From Cyclobacteriaceae bacterium (GTDB taxonomy: Bacteria; Bacteroidota; Bacteroidia; Cytophagales; Cyclobacteriaceae): DNA of 44,362 nucleotides. Positions 26,309-35,940 of this stretch are shown piece after piece. Position numbers and translations under genes: made by a program. Positions within the stretch are counted from its first letter, which is position 1. Every line of letters begins with the position of its first letter. The notes beneath the pieces were generated by a model, which was not told the DNA's origin, searched no databases, and saw only the letters and a list, made by a program, of their open reading frames with translations. The stretch is taken from the NCBI GenBank assembly GCA_025055435.1, contig JANWWN010000018.1, positions 8,597 to 52,958 on the forward strand, given 5' to 3'.

Positions 26309-26321
26309 TGCCACAATGGCA
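26309..26321 (-). promoter_or_regulatory. Inverted repeat TGCCA-N3-TGGCA upstream of dnaK, candidate heat-shock operator
   Basis: The 13-mer TGCCATTGTGGCA (minus strand) lies about 90 bp upstream of dnaK. An identical 13-mer in the same orientation is found upstream of grpE-dnaJ at 39726-39738. The arms TGCCA/TGGCA are symmetric around a 3-nt centre. In addition ATGTGCCA occurs twice here (26278-26285 and 26306-26313). No TAnnTTTG element is seen between this site and dnaK. Inference: a shared regulatory site for chaperone genes. Confidence 0.5.
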
Positions 26322-26328
26322 GGTAGTT

Positions 26329-27791
26329 TTAATTTTCAAGGATTTTAACGGCATTCCTGGCCTCTTTGTCTCCCAAATTTGATGCTTTTTTCAGGTCGGT
26401 CCGGGCTTTTTCGGGGTTATTCAGTTGAAGATAGAGCATGCCGCGTTCGCGATAGGCACGTGGGTTTTCGTATAGTCTGATGGCTTTGGTTAAGGCTTCC
26501 TCGGCTTCCTTAAAACCGCTTTTCGCGCCGGTGTATGATTGCCATGGCAACAAGGAGCGATGATTCGGAAAATGGATTTAATGAATTGCCGGTTCGGGTC
26601 AGTTCATGGAATATTTTTCTTGCTTCATCATCGTGTTTGGTGTGCGTTAGTAACTCAACGTATAAAACGGCAGATTTTTCATCTTCAGGTTTGATTGAGT
26701 AAATTTTTTTCAGGTAGCGTAGCGTATTAACCGTATCCTTTTGTTCCAACAGGTCAATAAGAAAAGAATAGTAATCGTCAACTTTAAATGTGCGCGGGTA
26801 TAACCGGCGTATTGGATATCAATGCGCTTGTCCATGGGTGTTTGCTGTCCGCAGAACCGGTTTTCATCGACCTGAGTAGCCTGAAGAATTTTCTGAAAGT
26901 CGTTGAAGGCCTTCTCGTACTGCTTCATTTCAGTATAAATCAGTCCACGCAGGTAAGGATACATGAGGTTAGTCGGGTAATGCCGGATAAGCGTGTTGAG
27001 ACTCTTCAGGCTTTGTAGTGGATTATTTTTAAACTGTAGAAAAGCATACAACTGAAGAGCGTACCGGTGTACCGAATCTTTTTGCAGGATTTTTTCAAGA
27101 TGAGGCAGAGCTACTTCCGAAGAATTTTTCCTAAAAACTTCAATCAAAGCGAGGTTAATACGGACATTATGATAGTTAGGATTTATTTCCAGACATTCTT
27201 TGAATTTTTTTCTGCGACTGTCGGGTCATTTTGTTGCAGATAAATTGCCCCTGTTAGAAAAAGCGCCTCAGGCTGTAGTGCGGGTTTGGCTTTTCCTACT
27301 TTATTGTAACACTCTTCTGCGGGCACCAAAAGAAACTGTATCTGCCGGATTTTTCCCAATTCCAGCCAGGCTTCAGCAAGGTTTTTGTTTAATCGCAGTA
27401 ACTTTTCGAAATCGGTGGCAGCCTATCCCAATCGCATCATCATTTTTAACGCAACACCCCGGTAGTAATATGCCTGCCAGTTATTGTTATCCAGTTCAAT
27501 TACCCTGGTAAAATTCTCAACGGCTAGATCATATCGCTCTTCATCCAGGCTGTTTAGTCCTTCGTTGAAGTACATTTGTATCTGTCCGGTTCTTTTCCAT
27601 GTAACGGGTATTTTTTCGTATTCCCATATTACCGCATGCTGCGGCATGAAGTCATCCAGGGTGATGATTTGGGCAGCTGCATGGAAACGAATCATTAAAA
27701 AAATAATGTTTGCCAGATGCGTTATAATTGAAACCTTATTGACACTTAGTATGAAGTAACTTTTCCGGTGATTCCTTATAGAATAAGGCAT
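26329..27791 (-). pseudogene. Broken TPR-repeat protein gene (one stop, three frameshifts)
   Basis: Read together, the minus-strand frames give one secreted TPR protein of about 485 residues. It runs from a hydrophobic N-terminus (ANIIFLMIRFHAAAQ) through many TPR units, such as NFTRVIELDNNNWQAYYYRG and LPHLEKILQKDSVHRYALQL, to TDLKKASNLGDKEARNAV. Four lesions break it. There is an in-frame TAG at 27425-27423 after ALKMMMRLG, with the same frame continuing AATDFEKLLRLNKNLAEAW. One base is missing in an A7 run (27205-27211), one base is missing near 26783-26789, and one extra base lies in an A/T run at 26512-26515. No function is expected; the intact role was probably protein-protein interaction. 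Confidence 0.82.
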
Positions 27792-27844
27792 GCTTTTTTA
27801 ATGTAGTTTCGCGCTTTGTTTTATAAACGATCAGATAAATATAC

Positions 27845-29437
27845 ATGAACGAGCTGACTCAGGAAATTAGCCGGCGCAGAACATTTGGCATCATCAGCCA
27901 CCCCGATGCAGGTAAAACCACACTTACGGAAAAGTTGCTGTTGTTTGGCGGTGCTATTCAGAAAGCCGGAGCGGTGAAATCGGCTAAAATAAAAGACCAC
28001 GCCCGAAGCGACTGGATGGAAATTGAAAAGCAGCGTGGTATTTCGGTGGCTACTTCGGTAATGGGCTTTACCTACAACGGCATTAAAATCAACCTGCTCG
28101 ATACACCCGGACACCAGGATTTTGCCGAAGACACCTATCGCACACTAACCGCGGTGGACAGTGTAATTATGGTGATTGACTGCGTGAAGGGCGTGGAAAT
28201 TCAAACCGAAAAGCTGATGGACGTGTGCCGCATGCGCAACACGCCGGTAATTTGCTTCATCAACAAGCTGGACCGCGAAGGTCGCGACCCGTTTGAACTG
28301 CTGGACGAGATTGAAGATAAACTTAATATCAAAGTACGACCGCTCACCTGGCCCATCAGCATGGGCAAAACGTTTAAAGGCGTGTACAGCCTGTATGATA
28401 AAAATCTTCACCTGTTTACACCCAGCCGCACAACTGTAGAAGAAGGGATAGAAATCAAGGACATTCAAAGTGCCGAGCTCGACCGGCTGGTGGGCGAAAG
28501 CCATGCCGCGCAACTGCGCCATGATGTGGAACTCATTGAGGGTGTGTATCCGCCTTTTGATGTAAAGGAATATCTGGAAGGAAAAGTGGCACCCGTTTTC
28601 TTTGGTAGTGCAGTAAATAACTTCGGTGTGCGCGAGCTACTCGACACCTTTATCCGTATCGCACCGTCGCCCATTCATCGCAATACAACAATTCGGATCG
28701 TTGAGCCGGACGAGCCTCGCTTTACCGGATTTGTTTTCAAAATTCACGCCAATATGGACCCGAAGCACCGCAACCGCGTGGCTTTTGTGCGGGTGTGCTC
28801 CGGCCGTTTTCAGCGGGGAAACAACTACTATCATGTGCGACAGGGTAAGAACCTGCGCTTTTCGAACGCCACTGCATTCATGGCACAGGACCGCGAAACC
28901 ATTGATGAAGCCTGGCCCGGAGATATTGTGGGTATTTACGATACGGGAAACCTGAAAATAGGCGACACGCTTACTGAAGGAGAGAAGCTGATGTTTACAG
29001 GCATACCCAGTTTTTCGCCCGAAATTTTTAAGGAGGTGGAGAACCTCGATGCCATGAAATCGAAACAACTGGAAAAAGGTTTGCAACAACTGATGGAAGA
29101 AGGTGTTGCCCAGCTTTTTACCTACGAACTGGGTTCAAAGAAAGTAGTGGGTACGGTAGGGGCGCTGCAGTTTGAAGTTATTCAGTTCCGGCTGTTGCAT
29201 GAATACGGAGCTACGGTGCGCTTTGTGCCGCAAAACATTTACAAAGCATGCTGGATAAGCTGCGATGACCCGAAAAAACTGAAAGCGTTTATTGACTCGA
29301 AGCAGCGCCATATTGCACGCGATAAGGATGGAAAGTTGGTATTCATGGCCGAATCGAAAGCCTGGCTGCAGATGGTTAAGGAAAACTTTCCGGAAATACA
29401 GTTTCACTTTACTTCAGAATGGGAGGTTAATACGTAG
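27845..29437 (+). CDS. prfC: Peptide chain release factor 3 (RF3)
   Basis: RF3 is a translational GTPase that removes RF1/RF2 from the ribosome after termination. The 530-residue protein begins with a short leader, then the P-loop [18 protein letters not shown]. Next come the switch region [15 protein letters not shown]3 [16 protein letters not shown] and G4 [12 protein letters not shown]. Domains II and III follow, including [17 protein letters not shown]. The insertion [17 protein letters not shown] after G1 is typical of RF3 and separates it from EF-G. It is monocistronic, with the broken TPR gene divergent upstream. Confidence 0.98.
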   Translation: MNELTQEISRRRTFGIISHPDAGKTTLTEKLLLFGGAIQKAGAVKSAKIKDHARSDWMEIEKQRGISVATSVMGFTYNGIKINLLDTPGHQDFAEDTYRTLTAVDSVIMVIDCVKGVEIQTEKLMDVCRMRNTPVICFINKLDREGRDPFELLDEIEDKLNIKVRPLTWPISMGKTFKGVYSLYDKNLHLFTPSRTTVEEGIEIKDIQSAELDRLVGESHAAQLRHDVELIEGVYPPFDVKEYLEGKVAPVFFGSAVNNFGVRELLDTFIRIAPSPIHRNTTIRIVEPDEPRFTGFVFKIHANMDPKHRNRVAFVRVCSGRFQRGNNYYHVRQGKNLRFSNATAFMAQDRETIDEAWPGDIVGIYDTGNLKIGDTLTEGEKLMFTGIPSFSPEIFKEVENLDAMKSKQLEKGLQQLMEEGVAQLFTYELGSKKVVGTVGALQFEVIQFRLLHEYGATVRFVPQNIYKACWISCDDPKKLKAFIDSKQRHIARDKDGKLVFMAESKAWLQMVKENFPEIQFHFTSEWEVNT

Positions 29438-29472
29438 TACGGTGCTACCTTTTTCAGTTGGCACGAGGTTAA

Positions 29473-30357
29473 TTATTGAACCACGTAATCGTAAATCATT
29501 TTCGAGGCCTGAGCCATGACGGCAGTGCCACGGTCAATATCTTCCAGATTTTTCGAGAGCAGTACCAGTACATATTTTCTTCCGTCCGGCAGCATGACGA
29601 TACCCGAGTCGTGGTGAACGCCGGTAATCATGCCGGTTTTATGCGCAACCTTCACTTCTTTTGGCAACAGCGCCGGGATGATTTCGTTGAACCGCTGGTC
29701 CAGTAAAATCTTTATCATGGCTGCACTGGCTTCCGGATTTACCGCTTCGCCTGTGGCAATTTTTTCGAAGATTACCATCAGGTCGTACGCGGTTGTGGTG
29801 TTGTTCATGCCAAGCTGGTAAGCTTTGTTATCTTCCACGCCACGCAACACGAGGATGGCAGGTGCTCCCAGTTCGCGCATGGTTTGCGTAACCTTTTTTG
29901 CGTCCACATATTCAATCACAATATTGGTAGCCAGGTTGCTGCTCACAATGATCATATCATATACCAGATCATAAACCGTGCGCTTCTTGCCAATCATTTT
30001 GTATAACTCCTTTTCACTGTCATCTTCCGGGTTTAAACTAAATGTGCTGCCATCGGCAATACTGGTAAACGTATTAATCACCGGTACGGAGTCAGTAAGT
30101 TTCCATCGCCCTTCGGCAGCCTGCTTATACACTTCAATCATCACCGGTGTTTTCATGGTACTGGCTGCATGAAAAACTTCGTTTTCGTTAATGAGCAGGG
30201 TTTCTCCTGTGCTTATGTCTTTAAAGGCTACGGCAAATGTTCCCTGCTGCGCACCAAAATGTGCGTGTAAGCTGCTTTCAAGTTGTTGGAGAGATTTTTT
30301 GGTGGTGCAGGAAAAGAGGAGTAATCCGGAAAAAAAATATCGGCTTATTCGCAGCAT
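29473..30357 (-). CDS. Class A beta-lactamase-like serine hydrolase, lipoprotein
   Basis: A 294-residue predicted lipoprotein (lipobox LLFSC, Cys17). Penicillin-recognising-enzyme motifs are in order: STMK (Ser66, Lys69), SSN in IIVSSNLATN as the SxN motif, and KTG in VAHKTGMITGVHHDSGIV. The segment LRGVEDNKAYQLGMNNTTTA stands where class A enzymes have the omega loop. It carries a Glu but not the standard ExxLN pattern. It could be a beta-lactamase or a peptidoglycan-related hydrolase; activity is not decidable from sequence. Its neighbours are prfC and an RluA-family gene. Confidence 0.8.
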   Translation of the reverse strand: MLRISRYFFSGLLLFSCTTKKSLQQLESSLHAHFGAQQGTFAVAFKDISTGETLLINENEVFHAASTMKTPVMIEVYKQAAEGRWKLTDSVPVINTFTSIADGSTFSLNPEDDSEKELYKMIGKKRTVYDLVYDMIIVSSNLATNIVIEYVDAKKVTQTMRELGAPAILVLRGVEDNKAYQLGMNNTTTAYDLMVIFEKIATGEAVNPEASAAMIKILLDQRFNEIIPALLPKEVKVAHKTGMITGVHHDSGIVMLPDGRKYVLVLLSKNLEDIDRGTAVMAQASKMIYDYVVQ

Positions 30358-30430
30358 AGTTTAAGTATCAATTAACAATTGTAATTCAGATAACCTATCT
30401 TGACCATGTGAAATCCGGTTGTATCTAAAC

Positions 30431-31141
30431 ATGTTTACACACGGTCTTCAGATTTTGTACGAAGATAACCACCTGCTGGTATTGAACAAACCGGCCGGCG
30501 TGCTGATACAGGGTGACCGCACGGGTGACGAGCCACTGGTTGAGCTGGCCAAAAAATACATCAAAGAAAAGTATAAAAAACCCGGTGCTGTTTTCCTGGG
30601 TGTTGTGCATCGTATTGACCGGCCCGTGAGCGGAGTAGTGGTGTTTGCCCGCACGTCTAAGGCGTTAAGCCGTATGAATGAACTGTTCAGAAGCAGGCAA
30701 ACACAAAAGGTTTACCTGGCAGTTGCAGGTTGTAAACCTGAGCAGGATACCGGAACATTGATTCACTGGTTGAAGAAGTCGGAAGAAAAAAATAAGGCAA
30801 CGGTCTATCTGAAAGAAACTCCCGGAGCTCTGCGCTGCGAGCTTACCTACACGTGGCTTGCAGCAAAAAATAATTTTCATTTACTAGAAATCCGCCCGCT
30901 TACAGGCCGCCCGCACCAGATTCGCGCGCAACTTGCTGCCATCGGGTGCCCCATAGTGGGCGATGTGAAATACGGTTTTCCGCAGGGTAATGCAGACGGG
31001 CGGATACATCTCCATGCCTTTTCCCTGATGTTTATGCATCCGGTAAAAAAAACGGAATTAATAATCCGTGCTCCGCTACCGGATGAACAAATATGGAATT
31101 ACTTTAAGGGCCTGAATCGTTTGCATGGCCCGTTGGATTAA
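30431..31141 (+). CDS. RluA-family pseudouridine synthase
   Basis: This enzyme isomerises uridine to pseudouridine in rRNA or tRNA. The 236-residue protein has the catalytic motif VVHRIDRPVSGVVVFA with Asp63, preceded by NHLLVLNKPAGVLIQG and followed by the C-terminal signature LEIRPLTGRPHQIRAQL. No S4 domain is present, so it is a short RluA/TruC-like member and the target base is unknown. The ATG at 30431 is preferred to an in-frame TTG at 30419. Its end overlaps the next gene by 17 bases. Confidence 0.92.
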   Translation: MFTHGLQILYEDNHLLVLNKPAGVLIQGDRTGDEPLVELAKKYIKEKYKKPGAVFLGVVHRIDRPVSGVVVFARTSKALSRMNELFRSRQTQKVYLAVAGCKPEQDTGTLIHWLKKSEEKNKATVYLKETPGALRCELTYTWLAAKNNFHLLEIRPLTGRPHQIRAQLAAIGCPIVGDVKYGFPQGNADGRIHLHAFSLMFMHPVKKTELIIRAPLPDEQIWNYFKGLNRLHGPLD

Positions 31142-31442
31142 TAAGTTGCAAGCCCGCTGGGGGTTGCCCAACACCTTCCAGGTAATTATCGTGCTGTTGG
31201 TATTTGCCTGTACGGGCACAACGGTATTGCTGCTGAAGCGCCCGTTGTTTAACTGGCTTTTTCCCGATGGGGTTCGTCCGTTGTGGGCCAGTATTACTTA
31301 TTACGTGTTGATTCTGCCGGTGTATAATGTTTTTCTTTTAATCTATGGTGCCCTGTTCGGGCAATTCAGGTTTTTCTGGGAGTTTGAGAAAAGATTTTTC
31401 AGCAGGCTGTTCAGGAAAAGAAGGGGAGCGGATCAGGTGTAA
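31125..31442 (+). CDS. Small membrane protein, possibly of the DUF6787 type
   Basis: A 105-residue protein with two hydrophobic segments (about residues 18-38 VIIVLLVFACTGTTVLLL and 55-82 ITYYVLILPVYNVFLLIYG). It ends in an Arg/Lys-rich cytoplasmic tail (FEKRFFSRLFRKRRG). It resembles small Bacteroidota-restricted membrane proteins recalled as DUF6787; this is from memory and not certain. The ATG lies inside the end of the pseudouridine synthase gene, so the two are probably translated from one mRNA. Its stop codon lies within the T-run of the opposing atpC terminator. Confidence 0.65.
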   Translation: MARWINKLQARWGLPNTFQVIIVLLVFACTGTTVLLLKRPLFNWLFPDGVRPLWASITYYVLILPVYNVFLLIYGALFGQFRFFWEFEKRFFSRLFRKRRGADQV

Positions 31443-31475
31443 AAAGCCGGCGCCGCGGCTTTGCCGCGGCGCCGG
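31441..31475 (-). terminator. Intrinsic terminator after atpC
   Basis: On the minus strand, a 12-bp all-G/C perfect stem (CCGGCGCCGCGG / CCGCGGCGCCGG, plus-strand arms 31447-31458 and 31464-31475) with a 5-nt loop is followed by CTTTTTA (31446-31440). It terminates the atpD-atpC transcript. On the plus strand it follows the small membrane protein stop immediately but has no T-run after it, so termination in that direction would be weaker. Confidence 0.85.
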
Positions 31476-31497
31476 ATAGAATACAATTTTCAAATCA

Positions 31498-31743
31498 TTA
31501 ATCAATCGTGCCGTCTGCCAGCACCATCACTTTATTCGACAGCACCTCCACCACGCCGCCTGTAATACGTATCGAGTGACGGGCAGTTTTGTCTTTGTAC
31601 TCAATCACTCCTTCCTTCAGCAGACTAACCAAGGGAGCGTGGTTATCCAGCACCTGAAAGGAGCCATCTGCGCCGGGCAGTGTGGCGATACTCACTTCGC
31701 CTTCAAAAATTTTCTTTTCCGGTGTAAGTATTTCCAGGTGCAT
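31498..31743 (-). CDS. atpC: F1F0 ATP synthase epsilon subunit
   Basis: Epsilon belongs to the central rotor stalk and inhibits ATP hydrolysis. The 81-residue protein has the N-terminal beta-sandwich only: MHLEILTPEKKIFEGEV, then ATLPGADGSFQVLDNHAPLV and ITGGVVEVLSNKVMVLAD. The C-terminal two-helix domain of E. coli epsilon is absent. Short epsilon subunits of this kind are usual in Bacteroidota. The ATG at 31743, 4 bases after the atpD stop, is the family start. Confidence 0.93.
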   Translation of the reverse strand: MHLEILTPEKKIFEGEVSIATLPGADGSFQVLDNHAPLVSLLKEGVIEYKDKTARHSIRITGGVVEVLSNKVMVLADGTID

Positions 31744-31747
31744 AACA

Positions 31748-33295
<1,548 letters not shown>

Positions 33296-33317
33296 TTATG
33301 CTTTCGGCAAGCGAGCG

Positions 33318-33348
33318 CAAAAGTAGCAGGAATGACCGGTTTAGCCAA
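33318..33348 (-). promoter_or_regulatory. Predicted promoter of atpD-atpC
   Basis: On the minus strand, TACTTTTG (33325-33318) matches TAnnTTTG, with TTG (33348-33346) 20 bp upstream. The predicted leader is about 55 nt. It lies in the 107-bp gap after the histidine kinase stop, so the ATP synthase pair is probably transcribed independently. Confidence 0.5.
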
Positions 33349-33363
33349 TATCAGGACAACTGA

Positions 33364-34575
33364 TTATTGTCGGGTGGAAAAAGGTTCTGCCGGCAAGATA
33401 ATCCGGAAGGTAGTACCCTGGTTTTCTTCCGATGCCTTTACGAAAATTCGGCCATTATGGTAATTTTCGATAATTCGTTTGGCCAGCGCCAGTCCCAACC
33501 CCCAGCCCCGCTTCTTGGTGGTGAAGCCGGGCTTGAATACAAGCGACAGGTTGCTGCGCGAAATACCCTTACCGGTATCGGTAATATCGATGTAAACTTT
33601 GTTGTTGCTGCCGCGGAGAATTTTGATGGCGATGCTGCCGGTGGATCCGATTGCGTCAACGGCATTTTTGCACAGGTTTTCAATAACCCATTCGAATAAG
33701 GGTGGATTGACCCGAACCATGATTACATCCGAAAGACTAAATACTTCCAGACTGATCCGCGAGGAGATTCGTGGCCGCAGATAATTCACCACGTTGTTAA
33801 TCAACAATACAATATTATCCGGCTTCAAAGCCGGTACGGAACCGATACTGGAGAAGCGTTCGGTGACAATCGAAAGCTTGCGGATGTCTTTTTCCAGCTC
33901 GGTGATGATTTCCTTGTTTTTCAGATGCGGGTCATCGCGAAGCACTTCCACCCACGCCATCAGCGAAGAGAGCGGAGTGCCCAGCTGATGGGCCGTTTCT
34001 TTCGCCAGGCCCACCCAAACCTGATTTTGTTCGGCAACTTTCGAGTAGTTAAACGCCAGGTAGGATATGAATGCAAAAATGGCAATAACCGACAGTTGAA
34101 TAAACGGATAGTAGGTGAGTTGCGTAAGTAAAAAAGAGTTTCGGTAATACACCTGACCGTATTCTTCCGTTTCGCCATACTCATTCCGGTAAGTTATCGG
34201 GATGGGCTCGTACAATGCCTTCATGCGGTTCAGTTCTTCTTCAAGAACTTTTCGCTTTTGTGTTTCCGACCAGCGCTTCTCCAGTTTAATATTCCGATGC
34301 TGATACTCACCTTCACGCGTAATCCAGATTACCGGTATGGAGTTGTTTTTCAGGATAATTTCTTCGGTTACGAACAGCATGTTTTCGTCTGGCTGACCGG
34401 CCAGTGTGTATTCCAAAGCGCGGGCAAAAAGTTCAACCTGTTGCCGTTCGCGGTCCTTGAGCTGCTTAACCAAAACATCGGTGTACCAGATGGACCCTAC
34501 ACTAATCACCACGGAGGCCCCCAGCACTATCCACTTTGCATAGGTGTTGATGGTGTACTGCTCCGGACGTGCCAT
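33364..34575 (-). CDS. Orphan membrane sensor histidine kinase
   Basis: A 403-residue histidine kinase. TM1 is at about residues 15-31, followed by an extracytoplasmic sensor region of about 120 residues rich in charged helices, then TM2 at about 157-175. The phospho-acceptor H-box is GLAKETAHQLGTPLSSLMAW with His196. ATP-binding boxes follow: N-box VIENLCKNAVDAI, G1 DITDTGKGI, and G2 KRGWGLGLALAKRIIENY. No response regulator is adjacent. The upstream neighbour is an ABC exporter (25 bp), so its signal could relate to that, but this is only context. Confidence 0.9.
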   Translation of the reverse strand: MARPEQYTINTYAKWIVLGASVVISVGSIWYTDVLVKQLKDRERQQVELFARALEYTLAGQPDENMLFVTEEIILKNNSIPVIWITREGEYQHRNIKLEKRWSETQKRKVLEEELNRMKALYEPIPITYRNEYGETEEYGQVYYRNSFLLTQLTYYPFIQLSVIAIFAFISYLAFNYSKVAEQNQVWVGLAKETAHQLGTPLSSLMAWVEVLRDDPHLKNKEIITELEKDIRKLSIVTERFSSIGSVPALKPDNIVLLINNVVNYLRPRISSRISLEVFSLSDVIMVRVNPPLFEWVIENLCKNAVDAIGSTGSIAIKILRGSNNKVYIDITDTGKGISRSNLSLVFKPGFTTKKRGWGLGLALAKRIIENYHNGRIFVKASEENQGTTFRIILPAEPFSTRQ

Positions 34576-34600
34576 AGTCCGGTAAAGTTGGCAAAAATCT

Positions 34601-35929
34601 TCAGCCCTTCATCATAAACCAGCGGGCAAGGACTTTGTAGTTTACTTTGGTGCCAGTCATTAAAATTCCGATGCGGTAAATGCGGCCGGCAATCCAGGTA
34701 GTGAGGATGAAGCCACCGATCAGTAAAATCATGGAAAGCGCCAGCTGCCAGTCGGGCACGCCAAAAGCAATACGCCCCACCATGGCTACCGGAGAGGTAA
34801 ACGGTATGATGGACAACCAGAAGCTTACCGGCCCGTGCGGGTCACGCAGAATAAACAGGAATAGACCCAGATAACCAATGAGCAACGGAAGGGTAATAGG
34901 AAACTGGAATTGTTGTGATTCCTGAATGGAGTCCACTGCTGAACCCACTGCGGCAAACAGTGCTCCGTACAACAAGTATCCGCCAAGGAAGTAGAAAATG
35001 AAAACAAACGTGATTTTGCCTACCGGTAAATTGTTGACCTGCTGAAACAATTTCATTAATTCCGGATTTTGTGCTTGCATGGCTTGTTGAACATCGGGGT
35101 CGCCCATTTGCCTGCTTACCTGTTCCATCATTTCCTGTTGCGGCATGTTCACGCCGAAGAATGCAAATACAGCAGAAGAGAATATGCTAATCAGTACAAT
35201 CCAGATCAGAAACTGAAGCAGGCCCACTGAAGCAATGCCGATGATTTTGCCCATCATGAGTTGGAAAGGCTTAACGGAAGAGACAATTACCTCAACAATC
35301 CGCGAGCTCTTCTCGTCAATTACGCCCTGCATAATCTGAATGCCATAAATCAATACAAACATGTAAATGAGAATGCCCAGCAGAAAACCTGCCGCATACA
35401 ACAAACCGGAATTGCTGGATTTTTCCTCTCCGGTTTCGGTAAGATTAAATTGCTGCAAGCTGATTTCATCTTTCAGTTTTTTTAAAACTTCCTTGTCGAT
35501 GTTATAGGCCTCCAGCTTTAAATCATGGATACGGTCTTTCAAGATGGCACGCAATGATTCGATTTTTTCAATGCTTGGGTTTTCTCTGGTGTACAGGGTA
35601 AATCCTTCGGGCTTGTCCAGATTGAAGTTGGGTATGTAGAGCAAGGCAAAATTTTCGCTTTGCTGAAAAACTTTTTTAGCTTCTTCCAACGGTGCGTTTA
35701 GCGGAATAAAGCGAAAGCGCCGGGTACTATCAAGCGTGCATTTGCCGCTTTCATCCACCACCAACACCGTATCCGGCTGGGCCGATTCCATTTCTTTTAC
35801 CATGATAAAAATGAGTAAGGCAATGATGGCCGGAAAAATGAGCGGCACCAGGATGGTGGTGAGTAAAAAAGATTTTTTCTGAACGCGATTTAATATTTCA
35901 CGCTGAATGATAAGCCAGATTTTATTCAT
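34601..35929 (-). CDS. ABC-2 type transporter permease (NatB-like)
   Basis: A 442-residue permease of the ABC-2/NatB kind. It has an N-terminal helix (LTTILVPLIFPAIIALLIFI), a large extracytoplasmic domain to about residue 170, then five or six helices ending VKPFQLM-type cytoplasmic and membrane segments, including LLYAAGFLLGILIYMFVLIY and IGIASVGLLQFLIWIVL. The segment DEKSSRIVEVIVSSVKP is characteristic of NatB-like permeases. It lies 11 bp after the cognate ATPase. The exported substrate is unknown. Confidence 0.88.
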   Translation of the reverse strand: MNKIWLIIQREILNRVQKKSFLLTTILVPLIFPAIIALLIFIMVKEMESAQPDTVLVVDESGKCTLDSTRRFRFIPLNAPLEEAKKVFQQSENFALLYIPNFNLDKPEGFTLYTRENPSIEKIESLRAILKDRIHDLKLEAYNIDKEVLKKLKDEISLQQFNLTETGEEKSSNSGLLYAAGFLLGILIYMFVLIYGIQIMQGVIDEKSSRIVEVIVSSVKPFQLMMGKIIGIASVGLLQFLIWIVLISIFSSAVFAFFGVNMPQQEMMEQVSRQMGDPDVQQAMQAQNPELMKLFQQVNNLPVGKITFVFIFYFLGGYLLYGALFAAVGSAVDSIQESQQFQFPITLPLLIGYLGLFLFILRDPHGPVSFWLSIIPFTSPVAMVGRIAFGVPDWQLALSMILLIGGFILTTWIAGRIYRIGILMTGTKVNYKVLARWFMMKG

Positions 35930-35940
35930 GAGCGGATCAA

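Noticed and set aside
26308-26321. Sigma-54-like TGGCAC element in the dnaK upstream region
   Set aside because: On the minus strand TGGCACATTTTAGCC has GG and GC one base closer than the -24/-12 spacing requires, and the matching site before grpE (TGGCATAATTTGAG) has no GC at the right place.
26220-26328. CIRCE element (HrcA operator) before dnaK
   Set aside because: The 9-bp CIRCE arms are not present before dnaK or grpE, and no hrcA gene is in the window.
26329-27791. Programmed frameshifting in the TPR gene
   Set aside because: Four separate lesions including a plain stop codon, with shifts in both directions and no slippery-site plus pseudoknot arrangement, fit decay rather than recoding.
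29435-29456. Terminator after prfC
   Set aside because: A CTTTTT tract is present, but the stem before it is only about 4 bp.
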